Origin: Isoetes taiwanensis | Lineage: Eukaryota; Streptophyta; Lycopodiopsida; Isoetales; Isoetaceae | NCBI GenBank assembly: GCA_021234155.1 | Contig: JAJEKV010000003.1 | Span: forward strand, 31,479,166-31,543,165 | DNA: 64,000 nucleotides | Direction of reading: 5' to 3' | Shown here: piece after piece, positions 34,730-45,751 of the stretch | Layout: the number at the start of each line of letters is the position of its first letter | Numbering within the stretch: the first letter of the stretch is position 1 | Notes under the pieces: model-generated | Database searches by the model: none | What the model was told of the DNA's origin: nothing | What the model saw: only the letters and a program-made list of their open reading frames with translations | Translations under genes and position numbers: made by a program

Positions 34730-35730
34730 CTTCTAATTCAACTCTTTATCTACATCTAGTGCTGCAATGAAAAGGCGGCTAAATTGCACCCCATTACATA
34801 TTATAAAACATAACAAAGAAGATCTAGTTACTTCTGGTTATTTAAGATATCACAAATGTTTGCCTAAATAAACAGTGTTCCGGTAACAGAAAAGCACACA
34901 AAACCGGCCAAAGGAGCAGTATTTCAATTTTATACATTCTTCTGAATTCTGCATCTGCCCAATAGAAAATTATCTGATTCCGTCCACGCTTATGAAGGCA
35001 AGCATTAAGTATATATGATGGGCATAAGATCCAGAATTGTGTGAAAGATACAATAAGATAGAGAAATCGGAAAGACGAACTTAGGTTGGAATCGCAGGAC
35101 AGATAGGCCAAGAATGACTTTTTTATGTCTTGGACGGGAGGTGAAGATGCCGGTATCAGATGACATACCACCTCAGAAATTTCTAAAATCAAACAGGCTC
35201 GAAGAACCTAAGAAATCAAAGAACCCTAAGTTCTGAACCCCATAAATGCTTCGGATATAGTCTGAATCTCGTAAAAACTGCATCTATCAACCCTAAGATC
35301 TGGATCCTATTAATGCTTCGGATTTAGTCTAAATCTCCTAAAAAAACTGCATGTAATCGACATCTACGCACCTATTTCAAGAAAATCACAGAACAATCCG
35401 TTCTGCAATCATAAACCGCCGGATTTACAATAAAAAAGCTGCCGAATTTGTTAGAGGCGCAAATCTGGAGGAAAGAACCTCAGCCCATTGGGGAAATCTG
35501 TCAAATTTGCAGCATGCATCTGTTCGAACCCATGTCATCACTGGAACAGGGCGCCCAAGGATTTCAATGCCGCAAATTTTTGAGGGTGCCCAAGAATTTT
35601 GGCGTTCTAGGCACCTGTGGTGTGATACCGGATTGAAGAATACTGGCTTCTGGACGAAAATTTCTTCCCTTGGCCGGGCTGTAGTGTGATTCTGCACTTA
35701 TCAGAAGGGAGCAGGGAGCGAAGAGACAAG
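34730..35730. promoter_or_regulatory. Presumed upstream region of the 32.8-34.7 kb gene
   Basis: Transcription of the spliced gene would start here on the minus strand. A possible non-coding leader exon ends at TTTCTGAG followed by GTGGTATG near 35172. The stretch 35500-35660 has a GGTTCGAAC box on the minus strand but no tRNA fold. No TATA box could be assigned with confidence. Confidence 0.25.
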
Positions 35731-35934
35731 CGCAGGCACCACTTCCGACATGGCGCTTCATGGTTCCTCTTCTTAAATCAGAATGTAATAGGCTTCGAAT
35801 GGTGCCAACTCGACACAAAGATGTATTTTACACATAAGCAAGCACGTCATATAATGCTCGGCTTTTTGCTCGGCTTTTCTAGTGTCAACAAGGTGATGTT
35901 GCACATGGGTTGCCCGCTAGACATGTATGGAGAT

Positions 35935-36125
35935 AGAAGTAGAGTTGTAATTAGGGAGTTGTAATTAGGGATGCTTCAATAAAGTAGAGTTGTAATTAGG
36001 GATTTGTGTGGCCTGCTTCAATAAAGTAGAGTTATAATAAGTACAATTATAATTAGTGATATGGTCTACTTCCATTCTACTTTATAATAAGTACAATTAT
36101 AATTAGTGATATGGTGGCCTACTTC
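35935..36125. repeat. Short tandem repeats of GTAGAGTTGTAATTAGGG
   Basis: GTAGAGTTGTAATTAGGGA occurs three times in the first 65 bases, interleaved with GCTTCAATAAAGTAGAG, followed by two copies of AATAAGTACAATTATAATTA. Local slippage duplication. Confidence 0.75.
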
Positions 36126-36529
36126 CATTGCTCAAGAGTTGTAATATGGAATGGGAAAAGGGAATCGATTCTGGTGTAGGAGTTGTAATGTGGAATGGGA
36201 AGAGGGAGTCCATTCTGGTGGTGTAGTAGGCCAAGCTGGCCATTGCCGTCGACCCTTGACCATTTCATCGCATCAAGGTAAGCAGGAATTTTTGCTTCTT
36301 CAGGTTTTGGCTTATGGCTATGCTCCAACAGGAGTTCAGGTTGGCTATGCCTTGGAGTTTAGGTAAGCTATGTATCTTGGTGGTCAGGTTTAGAGTTCTT
36401 TCGGAGTTGTTGGATATGGCTATGACCTGCAAGTCTCCTAAAGTTTTGGATATGGTTGTGGCTATGGCTTGGAGTTCCACCGTCTTTTGCCTTCCTCGAC
36501 TGCATAGAGGTAAACAACGCAAAGGTAAC

Positions 36530-36690
36530 AGGTTGTAACGAATGCTACATCAATTTACCATATGGTTGCAACGTGGCAAGATATTTACCTGGTTGTAACG
36601 ATTGCTACATCGATTTTCCATATGGTTTCCATATGGTTGCAACGTGGCAAGATATTTTCCATAATATGGTTGCAAAGACAAGATATTTAC
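36530..36690. repeat. Tandem repeat of GGTTGCAACGTGGCAAGATA units
   Basis: About three units with CATATGGTTGCAACGTGGCA, AGATATTTACCTGGTTGTAA and CGATTGCTACATCGATTT. The unit length varies from 50 to 66 bp. Confidence 0.75.
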
Positions 36691-36819
36691 CTTGACATGA
36701 AAGGAAAAGCAGAAAAAAAGCTAATTTGAAATATAAAGATAAATGCTTTCTTGTGAAATATGAAGATAAATTCACCAAGAAGAAGGTTCCACGGTTCTAA
36801 CAAAACAACAATGGCATAT

Positions 36820-36985
36820 TGAGCAAGGTAGCAATGCTATACGAAGGTGAACAAATCAAGATTAGCAATGCTACGAGCAAGGTAGCAATGCTATGCAAAG
36901 GTGAACAAATCAAGAGTAGCAATGCTACGCAAAGGTGAACAAATCAAGAGTAACGAATCAGGTGAACAAATCAGGTGAGTAACGA
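36820..36985. repeat. Tandem repeat with GGTGAACAAATCAAGAGTAG
   Basis: Four to five units of about 33 bp containing AGCAATGCTACGCAAAGGTG and AACAAATCAAGAGTA, shortening toward the right. Confidence 0.8.
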
Positions 36986-37925
36986 ATCACGAGAGGGCTG
37001 GGCTACGCTTTGGTAGCGACTCTTTTGGCTTTTCCCATTTTGGCATGGCCAGTGGCACCTGTGCTCCATCGTTCCGGCAACTTATGTTTTTTTAAAACGA
37101 TAAATGTAAGAGACGATGCTATGGTTTTCCAAAGGCACAAATGTAGGAGCCGATGTTAGAAGCTACCAGACACAGAACCTAGAAAAAGCTCTTATGTCAA
37201 CTATGAAATAGTGGCTTGCTTCACTATGGCATGAAGAAGAAAAAAATCTACTCAATACGTATCTATTCATTACAAGAGCGTTACATTGGAGCAGGGCATT
37301 GCACAAGAATGTTTTTGATGGGTATTTAGTATTGGCCATTTTACGTGTGAGGACATTGCACAAGTATTTTTCCAATGGGCACAACATGTTGATTTGCTTC
37401 TTAGAAAAGAGAAGCATTAGGAAGTTCTTGATGGGATTGTAAAGAATATTTTTAAGTAGCAATATCATAAACTGCCTTGTATATGGCATATGGCATACAT
37501 TTGCCGCTCTCTCCAGAAAATCATGAAGAAGAATTTAACAGAGTGTGGAGATAACAGAGCATTTTGGAAGAGACCTCTAATGCTTCTAGAAGGGACCTCC
37601 GGGAGAACATCCGATCTATGCTACAAGCCGATAACGCTTCCCAATATAGTTGAAATAGATTACATTATTTTTTCTTCTTTTCCCACAGATACTTTTCCAG
37701 GAAACGTCCCTTTTCCTATGCAGGGTTGATCAGTCCGAACCATTTTTATATGTGGGCTTTATCAGTGTCAAGCTAACACGCCATTTGCTCTTTATGTAAT
37801 TAGATATATAGATAGTATATTTATGTCATGCCCATTCTTTGTAAAAATATTCTTAGACTTGTGCCTAGTAAGCGATCAAAACTTTGGTGTGATGTATCTT
37901 TCATGTCTGTATGAGGAGGGATTGT
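36986..37925. other. No recognisable gene
   Basis: Frames of 108 codons (minus) and 79 codons (plus) show no motif. Part of this may be 5' sequence of the isocitrate dehydrogenase pseudogene, but none of its N-terminal exons could be read. Confidence 0.4.
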
Positions 37926-39249
37926 CATGATACCCAGGTTGGAGACAACCAATGTGCATTGGCAGGCATGCATTTGGAAACCAACATCGTGCTACAAATA
38001 CTATCATCAAGGGTGCTGGGAAGCTAAAAATGGTGTTTGGTATGAGAATCTGCATGCATCCTTTGCCAATGCTCTTATTGTGACTGCACTTTTCTCATCA
38101 GCTTTTTTTTATTGAGCTGCACCGGTTTTTACATCCTTTTCATCAGAAGGCCTTTTATGTCACAACCCCTACGTTTTTTGGAGGCTTCATATTTTCTCTT
38201 TATTTAATATGTACTTTGTAAAAGCAAAACAAACCTGCTTCACTATGAAGTCTTAGACATACAGAGACTTATTTGTCTGTCCCATTATAGTCTTAACTTC
38301 TTGATCAGACTTAATTTTAATTTCTTTGTACTGACAAGGTCTACATACTAAATTTCTAATTAGTGACTTATTTCAATTGCGCTCAACGCAAATAAAGCTT
38401 CCATTGCTAAGTGGGCATCGTAAAAAGCGGCCGGCTTGTTTAAGTACTAAGAATACCATCTTGAAATATGTGATTACCCGTATTAGTGCATGATTAACAA
38501 CTATTTCGTGAATGCTTTATGATACTTGGGGAAGATATTACATCTCTGCAGTTCAAAGACACATTTCAAGAAGTTTATGGGGAAGATGAATGGAAGTCCA
38601 TGTAAATATGAGGAAGTCGGGCATATGGTCGGGTCTATATTTTTCTTATTGGTAACAAATAAAAGATTGATGCTCATCATTCTATTTCCACTGGATAGGT
38701 ATGAACATCATCTCATCGATGACATGGTGATTTATGTTCTCAAGAGTGATGGAGGTTACACTTGGGCATGCAATGGATTATGGTGGAGATGTTCAGAGTG
38801 ATTTCCTTGTTCAAGGTATGATCTGCCATATAGAAAATACGAGCTTACACATAATTGTCGTTACTATTGTTGAAATACTCTTGCTCATGAAGTTCATTAG
38901 TTGGTATTCATTTACGAGCTTTGGTTCCCTTGGTCTGATGACTTCTAGTTTGGTGAGTTGGTGGAAGGCAGTGCAGGGTCATCCATTAAAGCTACAACAA
39001 CTTACTTAAAGTTTGTTTTTAAAATGTAGGTGGCTCCGAATGGCATTGCCGCAATTTTGCTTGGAGTCGGGGTCTTGCCCATAGGTAGATTTACTAGATT
39101 CTTCATTTTCCTTTATGGATAAGCTTATAATGTGGTAAAAACTTGCTATAGAGCTTCTTTGGATAGGGATCCAAGACTTGTAGATTTTGTTGAAACGCTA
39201 GAGACTGCATGTGTTGCAATTGTTGGATCGGGAAAAATGACAAAGACTT

Positions 39250-40430
39250 GGCTCTTCTTCTATGGGGTTGAAGTATGGGGCCCACTAGTATCCCGCGCTA
39301 CTTGGAATGACTTGGAGCAGGTGCAGAAAGCCTTCTTAGTACGAGCACTAGGGGTGAAGTCCACATTCCCATATCAAATTCTACCGCAGGGAGCAGGATT
39401 CTTGCCTCTTCAAATGGTGGCCCTTGATCGCCACATTGTCTATTTTCAGAAGGTGGTCAATATGGACAATGCTCGTCTCCCTAAACTAGCTTATATCATG
39501 GCAATGGGGCACAGGCCCTCAAGGCCCTCTTGGAGGGAAAAGAGAGCTCAATGGTTGGCTAGATGGAATGTGCAGAGCACGCAGTGCATACATGTGCAAA
39601 CAGAGGCAGATTGCCATAGCTTGAGGCAATATCTTGACGCTTGCTTCCTCAAAGAAGCTTTGGGATGCCAATGCCCTTGAACATGTCAAGACAAAGACAC
39701 TACCAGCGCCACATAAATCCCACATTGGAACGAGGCCCGCAATGATACCTGCGTACCCACTTGCCCATGAAAAGGCGCAGACTCATTGCCTCCATTCGCA
39801 TAGGGGCACATCATCTTCGAATTGAGACGGGCAGATGGATTGGTGAGCCATGCCAGGACAAAGCTCATCAACCGCCAAATGGGAGTCATTGAGGATGAAT
39901 CTCATACCCTTCAAAGTTGCCCAAAGATATGATCAAATTCCCGACGCCGCTTATGCCGAGTTGGTCGCCCCGGCCACCATTACATGTGACATTGAGCCAC
40001 GATCCGTGACGGGTGTTGGGATCATACCTTGTTATGGGATCATATGCCCTCGTGGCACAGACATGTATATATACATTTATTTCATGATGATGTATACTTT
40101 GTATGCCCCTCGGATGCACACACAAAAACATAAAGTGACCAAAACCGTATATATTTTTTTTTACATTTATTTCATGATATTTGTAAGGAAATATGGTAGG
40201 GTTTATGAAATATAAGGGATATTTAAAAAATCCCGTTATAAAGGGATTTTCTTGACCCTATGCAAAACCCATATAGACTTCACATTGTGTGCACCCCGGG
40301 TTTTTTAAAACCCTTTTTTTTAACCCGGACAGTAATGAGTTTATTTGCATAGACCGATTGGTCTCAGTGGACGATAAAAAATCATTCTTATTCTTATTCT
40401 TATTCTTATTCTTATTCTTATTCTACATGG
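39250..40430 (+). mobile_element. 5'-truncated LINE inserted in the IDH pseudogene
   Basis: Directly after the dehydrogenase KMTK codons the frame continues into LINE reverse transcriptase C-terminal sequence: FFYGVEVWGPLVSRATWNDL, EQVQKAFLVRALGV, PQGAGFLPLQMVALDRH and NARLPKLAYI. After frameshifts, HIIFELR, RADG and GVIEDESHTLQSCPK give the conserved terminal region, including the EDExHxLxxCP zinc-knuckle-like motif of plant LINEs. A 3' flank of about 430 bp ends in an ATTCTT tail. The dehydrogenase sequence resumes at 40461. The RT active site is absent, so the copy is dead. Confidence 0.85.
40382..40427 (+). repeat. (ATTCTT)n tail, about seven units
   Basis: A clean hexanucleotide run at the 3' boundary of the LINE, just before the dehydrogenase exon resumes. 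Tandem short tails instead of poly(A) are known for RTE-like and some other LINE clades. Confidence 0.85.
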
Positions 40431-40578
40431 ATCTAAGTGAGTATTGATAAGCATGTATAGATTAATTGCTCTTGCCATGGAGGATGTTGTAAGAGATAAG
40501 TATTTGAATACTGAAGAGTTTACTGATGCTCTGGCAGATGCTGTACGCAATAATCTATCAAGACTTCAAAAATTGTAA

Positions 40579-42415
40579 CTATCTACCGTATGTAAAATTC
40601 CTTGAGCAGTTGTAAAGTAAGTTTTTGAAATTAAAACGTTCTCTCTCTAGGGATAGCCTGACTTAAACGTGACAAATTTATATTGAAATAATGCTGCCGT
40701 GGATCACCTAGAAGTTAGCATTCTAATGCCATCCTAATTCACGAGAGAAAGTGCAGAAAGTGTCGTGGGATACATTTTTTCTTCCAAAGCATCTAAATTA
40801 TTATTCCTTCAAGGCTGACTCTTAATTCGTTCATTACTTATGCTCATCTTTATCTATGGAAATTTTTATGGGCTTCACATGGCACATGGACTTATATTTG
40901 CAGCCATTTCATCTATCTTCTACACAAATCCTTCCCTTATCAAGCTTCTACATTTCCAGATATTTCTTTGTAACTATTGTCCTCTATAATAATCATTTGC
41001 TATAGGGTTATAACACGAAACTCATCCCTAAGATGGCTGAAGCAATTCCCATGATGGCACAATGCATATATTTTATAGAACTTTTAAAACAAAAGCAGCA
41101 ACAATAGAGGATTTTTGTTGTTGTTCTGTCAACCAATATAGTATGAAAGATAGGGAGCTTCCAAAAGCCTATTCACTGGCTGAGAATGTGAGCATAGTTC
41201 CATGATAAAGATGAATTTTATTCTAGAGTATGTTGTATCGCTTGGTAATTCGCTTTCAGATTTAGCAATATTATTGAGATGGATAATAATGAAGTATTTT
41301 TCTTATGTTCTCTGCAAGTGGTAGCACGTCTGAGAAGCATGAACGACGAGGTTTCTGGCACTTTATTAATGCATGGACTGTTAAAGCCATTGTCTAAAAT
41401 TGCCATAATTTTTCCATCTCTTTCATTTGTAGTTACTAATTTGCTATACAGTTGTGCCGACTCAAGGAAAGCATTAAATGATATTTGCATCTTCAAGACT
41501 TCCTTCTCCAGTGTAGTCCAGCCTGCTTCATGGCATGTTCAAAGGAATGAAAGACAGCTCCATATATATAAATTACGACATCCTATTAAAGCATTGTACA
41601 CTTTGAAAAGTGACATTCTTATGCGCCCTGTCTACAACAGTATGCAAGCAGCCAACAGGATGGGACCAAAATGAAGGTAGAGTTATCAACAAAGCAAGTT
41701 AATGTACCTGAGAGTTTGATGTATAATGGTTGAAACTCTTCAATGGACTATACAACATACAATATGAAGCATCAATTTTCACAAAAATATCCAAGGATGT
41801 TATGGCTTGAAATTCTCTTAATTTTAGGTTCATGCTCTCACTCAATGGCCGACATTATGCCACGTGGCCATCTCGATCAACGACCCACATTGCACTACAT
41901 GGCATAGATCCAGGCCGTTAAAATTGTCCAATCAATGAAAGGGTTTTTCTAATGTGGCCTTTCACTCACGTGGCTTCCTAACTCTACCTACGTGGTGTTT
42001 GAAAAGGTATGGTATGTTTCTTAATTTTAAGACAGTAACCATCATTCATTTAAATTGGATTTATGTCTGTTCCAAAAGCACGCCACTTTTGCATACCCTT
42101 TTCTCAATATAGTGTTTTGTTGTGTGACATGTTGTTTTGCATTGTTGCAAATTTTTGCATTGTAGTACTGGGAGGTTTAACATTTTCTTGTTTTAGTGAG
42201 AAGAATGTGGTGTTTGATTAGCATTTGTAGATAACAACACATCAATATACAGAGAACACTTTTTACATTGTATTCACTTGATATGAAGATTACATCATGT
42301 AGGGACTAGTCCTTTCTTTGTCAAATAACTCTCAAGATAGGGATCCATCTCCTTAGTCCGATCTAGTTCGATGCGTTTGACAACATCCGACATCGTTTTA
42401 CGTAAGCCAAGCCAC
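40579..42415. other. No recognisable gene
   Basis: A plus-strand frame of 131 codons (41279-41674) includes RLRSMNDEVSGTLLMHGLLK after a TTCTCTGCAAG sequence that could be a splice acceptor, but no family is recognised. The remainder is AT-rich and unremarkable. Confidence 0.4.
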
Positions 42416-42419
42416 TCAT

Positions 42420-42935
42420 GATGGACATGAATAGTACTAGAAACTCATCTGTTGGAGTAATCTTGTGGAGTATAAGTTGGTGGATTTAGAGCCCGGCCTT
42501 GATTATAAAAGCACTTAAGAGCATCATCATCTACTATTATAATGTCCTCTTTCTTTGAATGCCAAGCTGATCCATCATAGTACCAAGATGTTTCACGAAG
42601 ACCGGTTTGCCATCCGGATCTCTTGGATGTGGAAACTTTATACACTTACTTTGGTCCCAAATCGTCACAAAGTCTCGATTCATGCCCGGTAACACCCTAA
42701 GTACTTCATCAACATTTCTCGTTCCATTGAGGACCGGATGGCAACTTCGAAACAATCTGAACGCCTCATTCATCATATCTTCTAAGTGTGGAAGAGGATA
42801 GATCCACTTAGTATTCGATTCTAGAGGGACTTGCTCAAGTCATCACTTTGCAATAAGCTTCTTAGGAAACGTTTTACCGCGACACCATTCAGATCGAAGA
42901 CAATGATTTTGTCACAAGGTGGGAGCCCCGAACCA
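42420..42935 (-). pseudogene. FCP1/NIF-type HAD phosphatase remnant
   Basis: Reading the minus strand with frame changes: CDKIIVFDLNGVAVKR (42.93 kb) is the nucleophile motif in the DLNG form seen in plant NIF-like proteins; HLEDMMNEAFRLFRSC, NVDEVLRVLPG and FVTIWDQSKCIKF follow, then PVFVKHLG; in another frame YDGSAWHSKKEDIIIVDDDALKCF and the NPPTYTPQDY end match the LLIDDSPYKA and NPPHTAIFPPxY end of the domain. Family members dephosphorylate Ser/Thr, for example on the RNA polymerase II tail. Two or more frameshifts disable it. It starts 95 bp after the end of the upstream methylase-like ORF, on the same strand. Confidence 0.8.
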
Positions 42936-43029
42936 TGGAAAACAAAGAGTTAGCCATGCAAAAGTGTTACGCAATACACGCCAAGCGTTTTATCCTTCAT
43001 AACAAAGCTACATATCGCGCTGGCATGAA

Positions 43030-45008
43030 TTACCTTTCATCGTCGCCGTCATCCGCAGCAGTCTTAGCGTCTACTTCACTCCCCGGATGCTTACTGTCAG
43101 AAGCATGAACGCCACCGTTAAGTTCGGACACGTTCTCTTCTATGAAAGCTACCACAGGGGTTTGATTCCTAACCTCAGTGGTTGCATCTGAGCTTGCATG
43201 ATCTTCCTGGCTGGTATCAGGAACTGCCGCACTCGTACCCCCAACCTGGACATTAGGACCTGGAATGTTATCAAGCATGGACTTCAAATTTTTCTCCATG
43301 CTCTCACGTTCCCGCTCTAGCATTTCGGCCTTCTCCTCGGGGGTTGCATTGCTTTTTGAACATTCTGGAGTTGCACTCGGAGGCTTTTGTGAACTAGTAT
43401 TCTGCTTCTGCCCTTCGTAAGGTACCAAAGCCAACTGTTTTTTATCTTTGACAGGACCCCAATCAGCCGTGGCTAGTACCTTTTCGAAAAACACTTCAAG
43501 GAAATCCCTGGACTGGTCATCGTTGACGAAACTTAAACATCTTCTTGATGTCTTCAAAGCCTCTCTACCACTATACCCTCCAACATGCAATTCACAGCAA
43601 GTGGTATCAAGTGGTGCAAATGCCTCAACAAGATAGCTTGCCAGATTGATTGCAAACCCATGTTTATTCAAGGGTCCCTTTTCTTTTGTCAGCAATTCCA
43701 GAGTGATGTCTTTGCGGTAGAGGTTAGGAACATCAAATTCCTCGCATTCATTTTCTTCATCCTCATCATCTGCTTTGTAGAAGACATTTTTCAAGTTGGG
43801 TTCATCCAGAAGAAAACACTGCCATGCACCTTTATCCGATGCCCCTTTGCTCTTAGCTACCTCATAGTCGTCATCTGGCACAAGGGATATCATTATGAAG
43901 ATTATACAAGCGCTTTTATACTGCATCTTCAAATCAGTATCCTTTGTCTCAAAGAGAAGAGAGCCTTCCCTAACGACCTTTAGGCATTCCAAGTCGTATG
44001 AAGCCATCAAAGCATGCATATGAGGCTCTCCTGGGGGGCATATGATGACAATAGTAAAGAGTTTCTGAGTTGTTAAGCCTATGCAGCTACTAAAAAAACT
44101 GTTGTACTCCTGTTGAGTCATCCCCTTCTCTCCTTTTGCAGTCCTGCTATCCAATACAAACAGAGAAATATTACGAGGGCCTATTGTTGTATCGGGTAGG
44201 AGACCTTTATAGCCAGTAGAGACCAGGTATTGGAGTGCAGGTAAGTCACCACCAACATCTTTCAGGACGGCAACCTTTCTTCTCAGCTCAGCCATCACCT
44301 TATCAGATAGCTTTGAGGTGTGCTGTTGGTTCTTTGATTTCCTGTTTTGCAGAAATTCCTTCGACCAAAAGACGTATTTCTTGATGTCATCAGCAGACAC
44401 GCCATACTTGTCTAGCAGGCCGACTTCAGACAATGTTACATCACCAGATAGCTTCTGAAGTTCTTCACCAACTGCTACCTTCATAACTCGCATGTTCTTT
44501 ATATGAGTGCAACAATCAATGAAGGACATTTTGTCCTTAACTGAAGAAGCCTTCTTGTACAGAACTTCTTTGTTTATGCATTGATTTAACAACCAAATGA
44601 TTTCATCATCTTGGAGGCCCTGTACTTTCCTCATCTCGGTAGTCTTGAGATCAAATATTGAAGTATCTTGCGGAGGCACTTTCGTCCCCCATTGGGTCCG
44701 TAGTCGTTTACGAGCATAAGCATCCCAGAACTCGTTCCACTTCGCCCAGACTTCGTCCTTAGCGAAGACGATCTTGTAGGCATCTGTAGGACCTCCTCTG
44801 GAAGCCGCCTGGACGTCTCTCCCCGCTTCCTCTCCGTTTTTTCCTATTTTTTTTGGCTCTTGGTTTCCTATCTTGGATGATAGTCTGAGCCAAGGTCTTT
44901 TCCAATGCCTTAAACTCCTCAGACTTCGTTCCTCCCTGTTTTGTTTGCAGGGGTCTTCCATATTCTATCCATTCTTTGGCGGCATGGCGGAGTTGTTCCA
45001 CGTAAGGG
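43030..45008 (-). CDS. Degenerate beta-class DNA methyltransferase-like protein
   Basis: An uninterrupted frame of 643 codons (44961-43030). Residues 264-271 (NISLFVLD) sit where motif IV strand beta-4 lies; the DPPY-type catalytic motif is replaced by DSRT. Then MTQQEYNSFFSSCI, LFTIVIICPP, GSLLFETKDT and ACIIFIMISLV follow the spacing of motifs V-VIII; residues 364-410 are an acidic insert; residues 428-497 (LNKHGFAINLASYLVEAF, LHVGGYSGREALKTSRRCLS and FVNDD) resemble motif X then motif I, with the FxGxG loop degraded. The IV-to-X-to-I order is the beta-class permutation. So a non-catalytic amino-methyltransferase fold is likely. The exon probably starts at the acceptor near 45008 in another frame (EQLRHAAKEWIEYGRPLQT), joined by a frameshift at an A8 tract (44847-44854). 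The C-terminus is low-complexity with a short Glu/Arg coiled coil. Confidence 0.6.
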
Positions 45009-45109
45009 CTGCACGTGTAAGGAAAGCATGTCAGCCAATATGAGCAGGGCATACAAAAGTTAACCGCTTTTTAGATCAAGCAAACAGGATAATCAGGAAA
45101 CGTCAAAGG

Positions 45110-45435
45110 CGGTACGTTGCCAATCCGCGCCTGGCGTGTATTCATCCCGACATTTCTCACGGACGAATACACGCCCGACGCGAATTGGCAGCATGAATAC
45201 ATGCCGGCAAGCGACCCGCGCCTATTGTATTCCCGATAATAATAGCAGATGAATACACGCCAGGCGCGAATTGGCAAGCCACTGCATTCGCGCCTGGCGT
45301 GTATTCGTCCGCCTGATGAAAATGCAGTTCATTGGCAATTCGCGCCTGGCGTGTATTCATGGTGACAATTCGCGGACGAATACACCCCAGGCGCGAATTG
45401 GCAGCGTGAATTCACGCCAAGCGCGGTGGGGCGCC
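45110..45435. repeat. Palindromic minisatellite with GCCTGGCGTGTATTC cores
   Basis: About nine copies of AATTCGCGCCTGGCGTGTAT followed by TC, in both orientations and separated by 10-35 bp, so neighbouring copies can pair as hairpins. The same CACGCCxGGCG core recurs in the palindromes at 48.65 and 48.95 kb. It lies between the two ORFs of the ParB/methylase-like gene, possibly within an intron. Confidence 0.85.
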
Positions 45436-45751
45436 GCCTGACAAACGCTGGACCTACTCCACTACTGTTATTGCTACTTGATATATCTGACTCTATTCCA
45501 CCAAATATACTAACCTTTTATAAAGAAAGACTTAGCCCATTTTAGTTCAATGTTGCACTAATCTCGCCAGGGTCCTCTGCCGAGGGGTATGGGGGCTTAA
45601 AACCGACACCTCCCGTGGTTGTAATCACGGCCGATACATTGTTTGTCCTGGTTTGCTTAGCCTGGTTGGATAGGGATCGTTGTGCCTCAATAGAATGTTT
45701 GTCCGTCAATAATAAGGAAGCATACATTAGGGTTCTCCACGGTTAGCTCTT
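45436..45751. other. Spacer between the two ORFs, possible intron
   Basis: No coding signature. CCTCCCGTGGTTGTAATCACGG forms no extended hairpin. A short spacer of presumed intronic or decayed sequence. Confidence 0.35.

Larger units (their letters stand above)
37930..40578 (+). pseudogene. NADP-dependent isocitrate dehydrogenase pseudogene
   Basis: Exons retain introns. 37930-38039: YPGWRQPMCIGRHAFGNQHR and NTIIKGAGKLKMVF. 38435-38460: STKNTILK. 38549-38600: [16 protein letters not shown]. 38699-38815: [19 protein letters not shown], then, after a frameshift, [12 protein letters not shown]. 38919-38952: FGSLGLMTSSL. 39030-39084: NGIAAI, one-base deletion, FAWSRGLAHR. 39152-39249: ASLDRDPRLVDFVETLETAC and GSGKMTK. 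40461-40578: DKYLNTEEFTDALADAV and stop. The parent enzyme oxidises isocitrate to 2-oxoglutarate making NADPH. At least two frameshifts, stops and a LINE insertion after KMTK disable it. The N-terminal third is missing. Confidence 0.9.

Noticed and set aside
35505-35545. tRNA gene on the minus strand suggested by GGTTCGAAC
   Set aside because: No cloverleaf or A-box in the expected distance.
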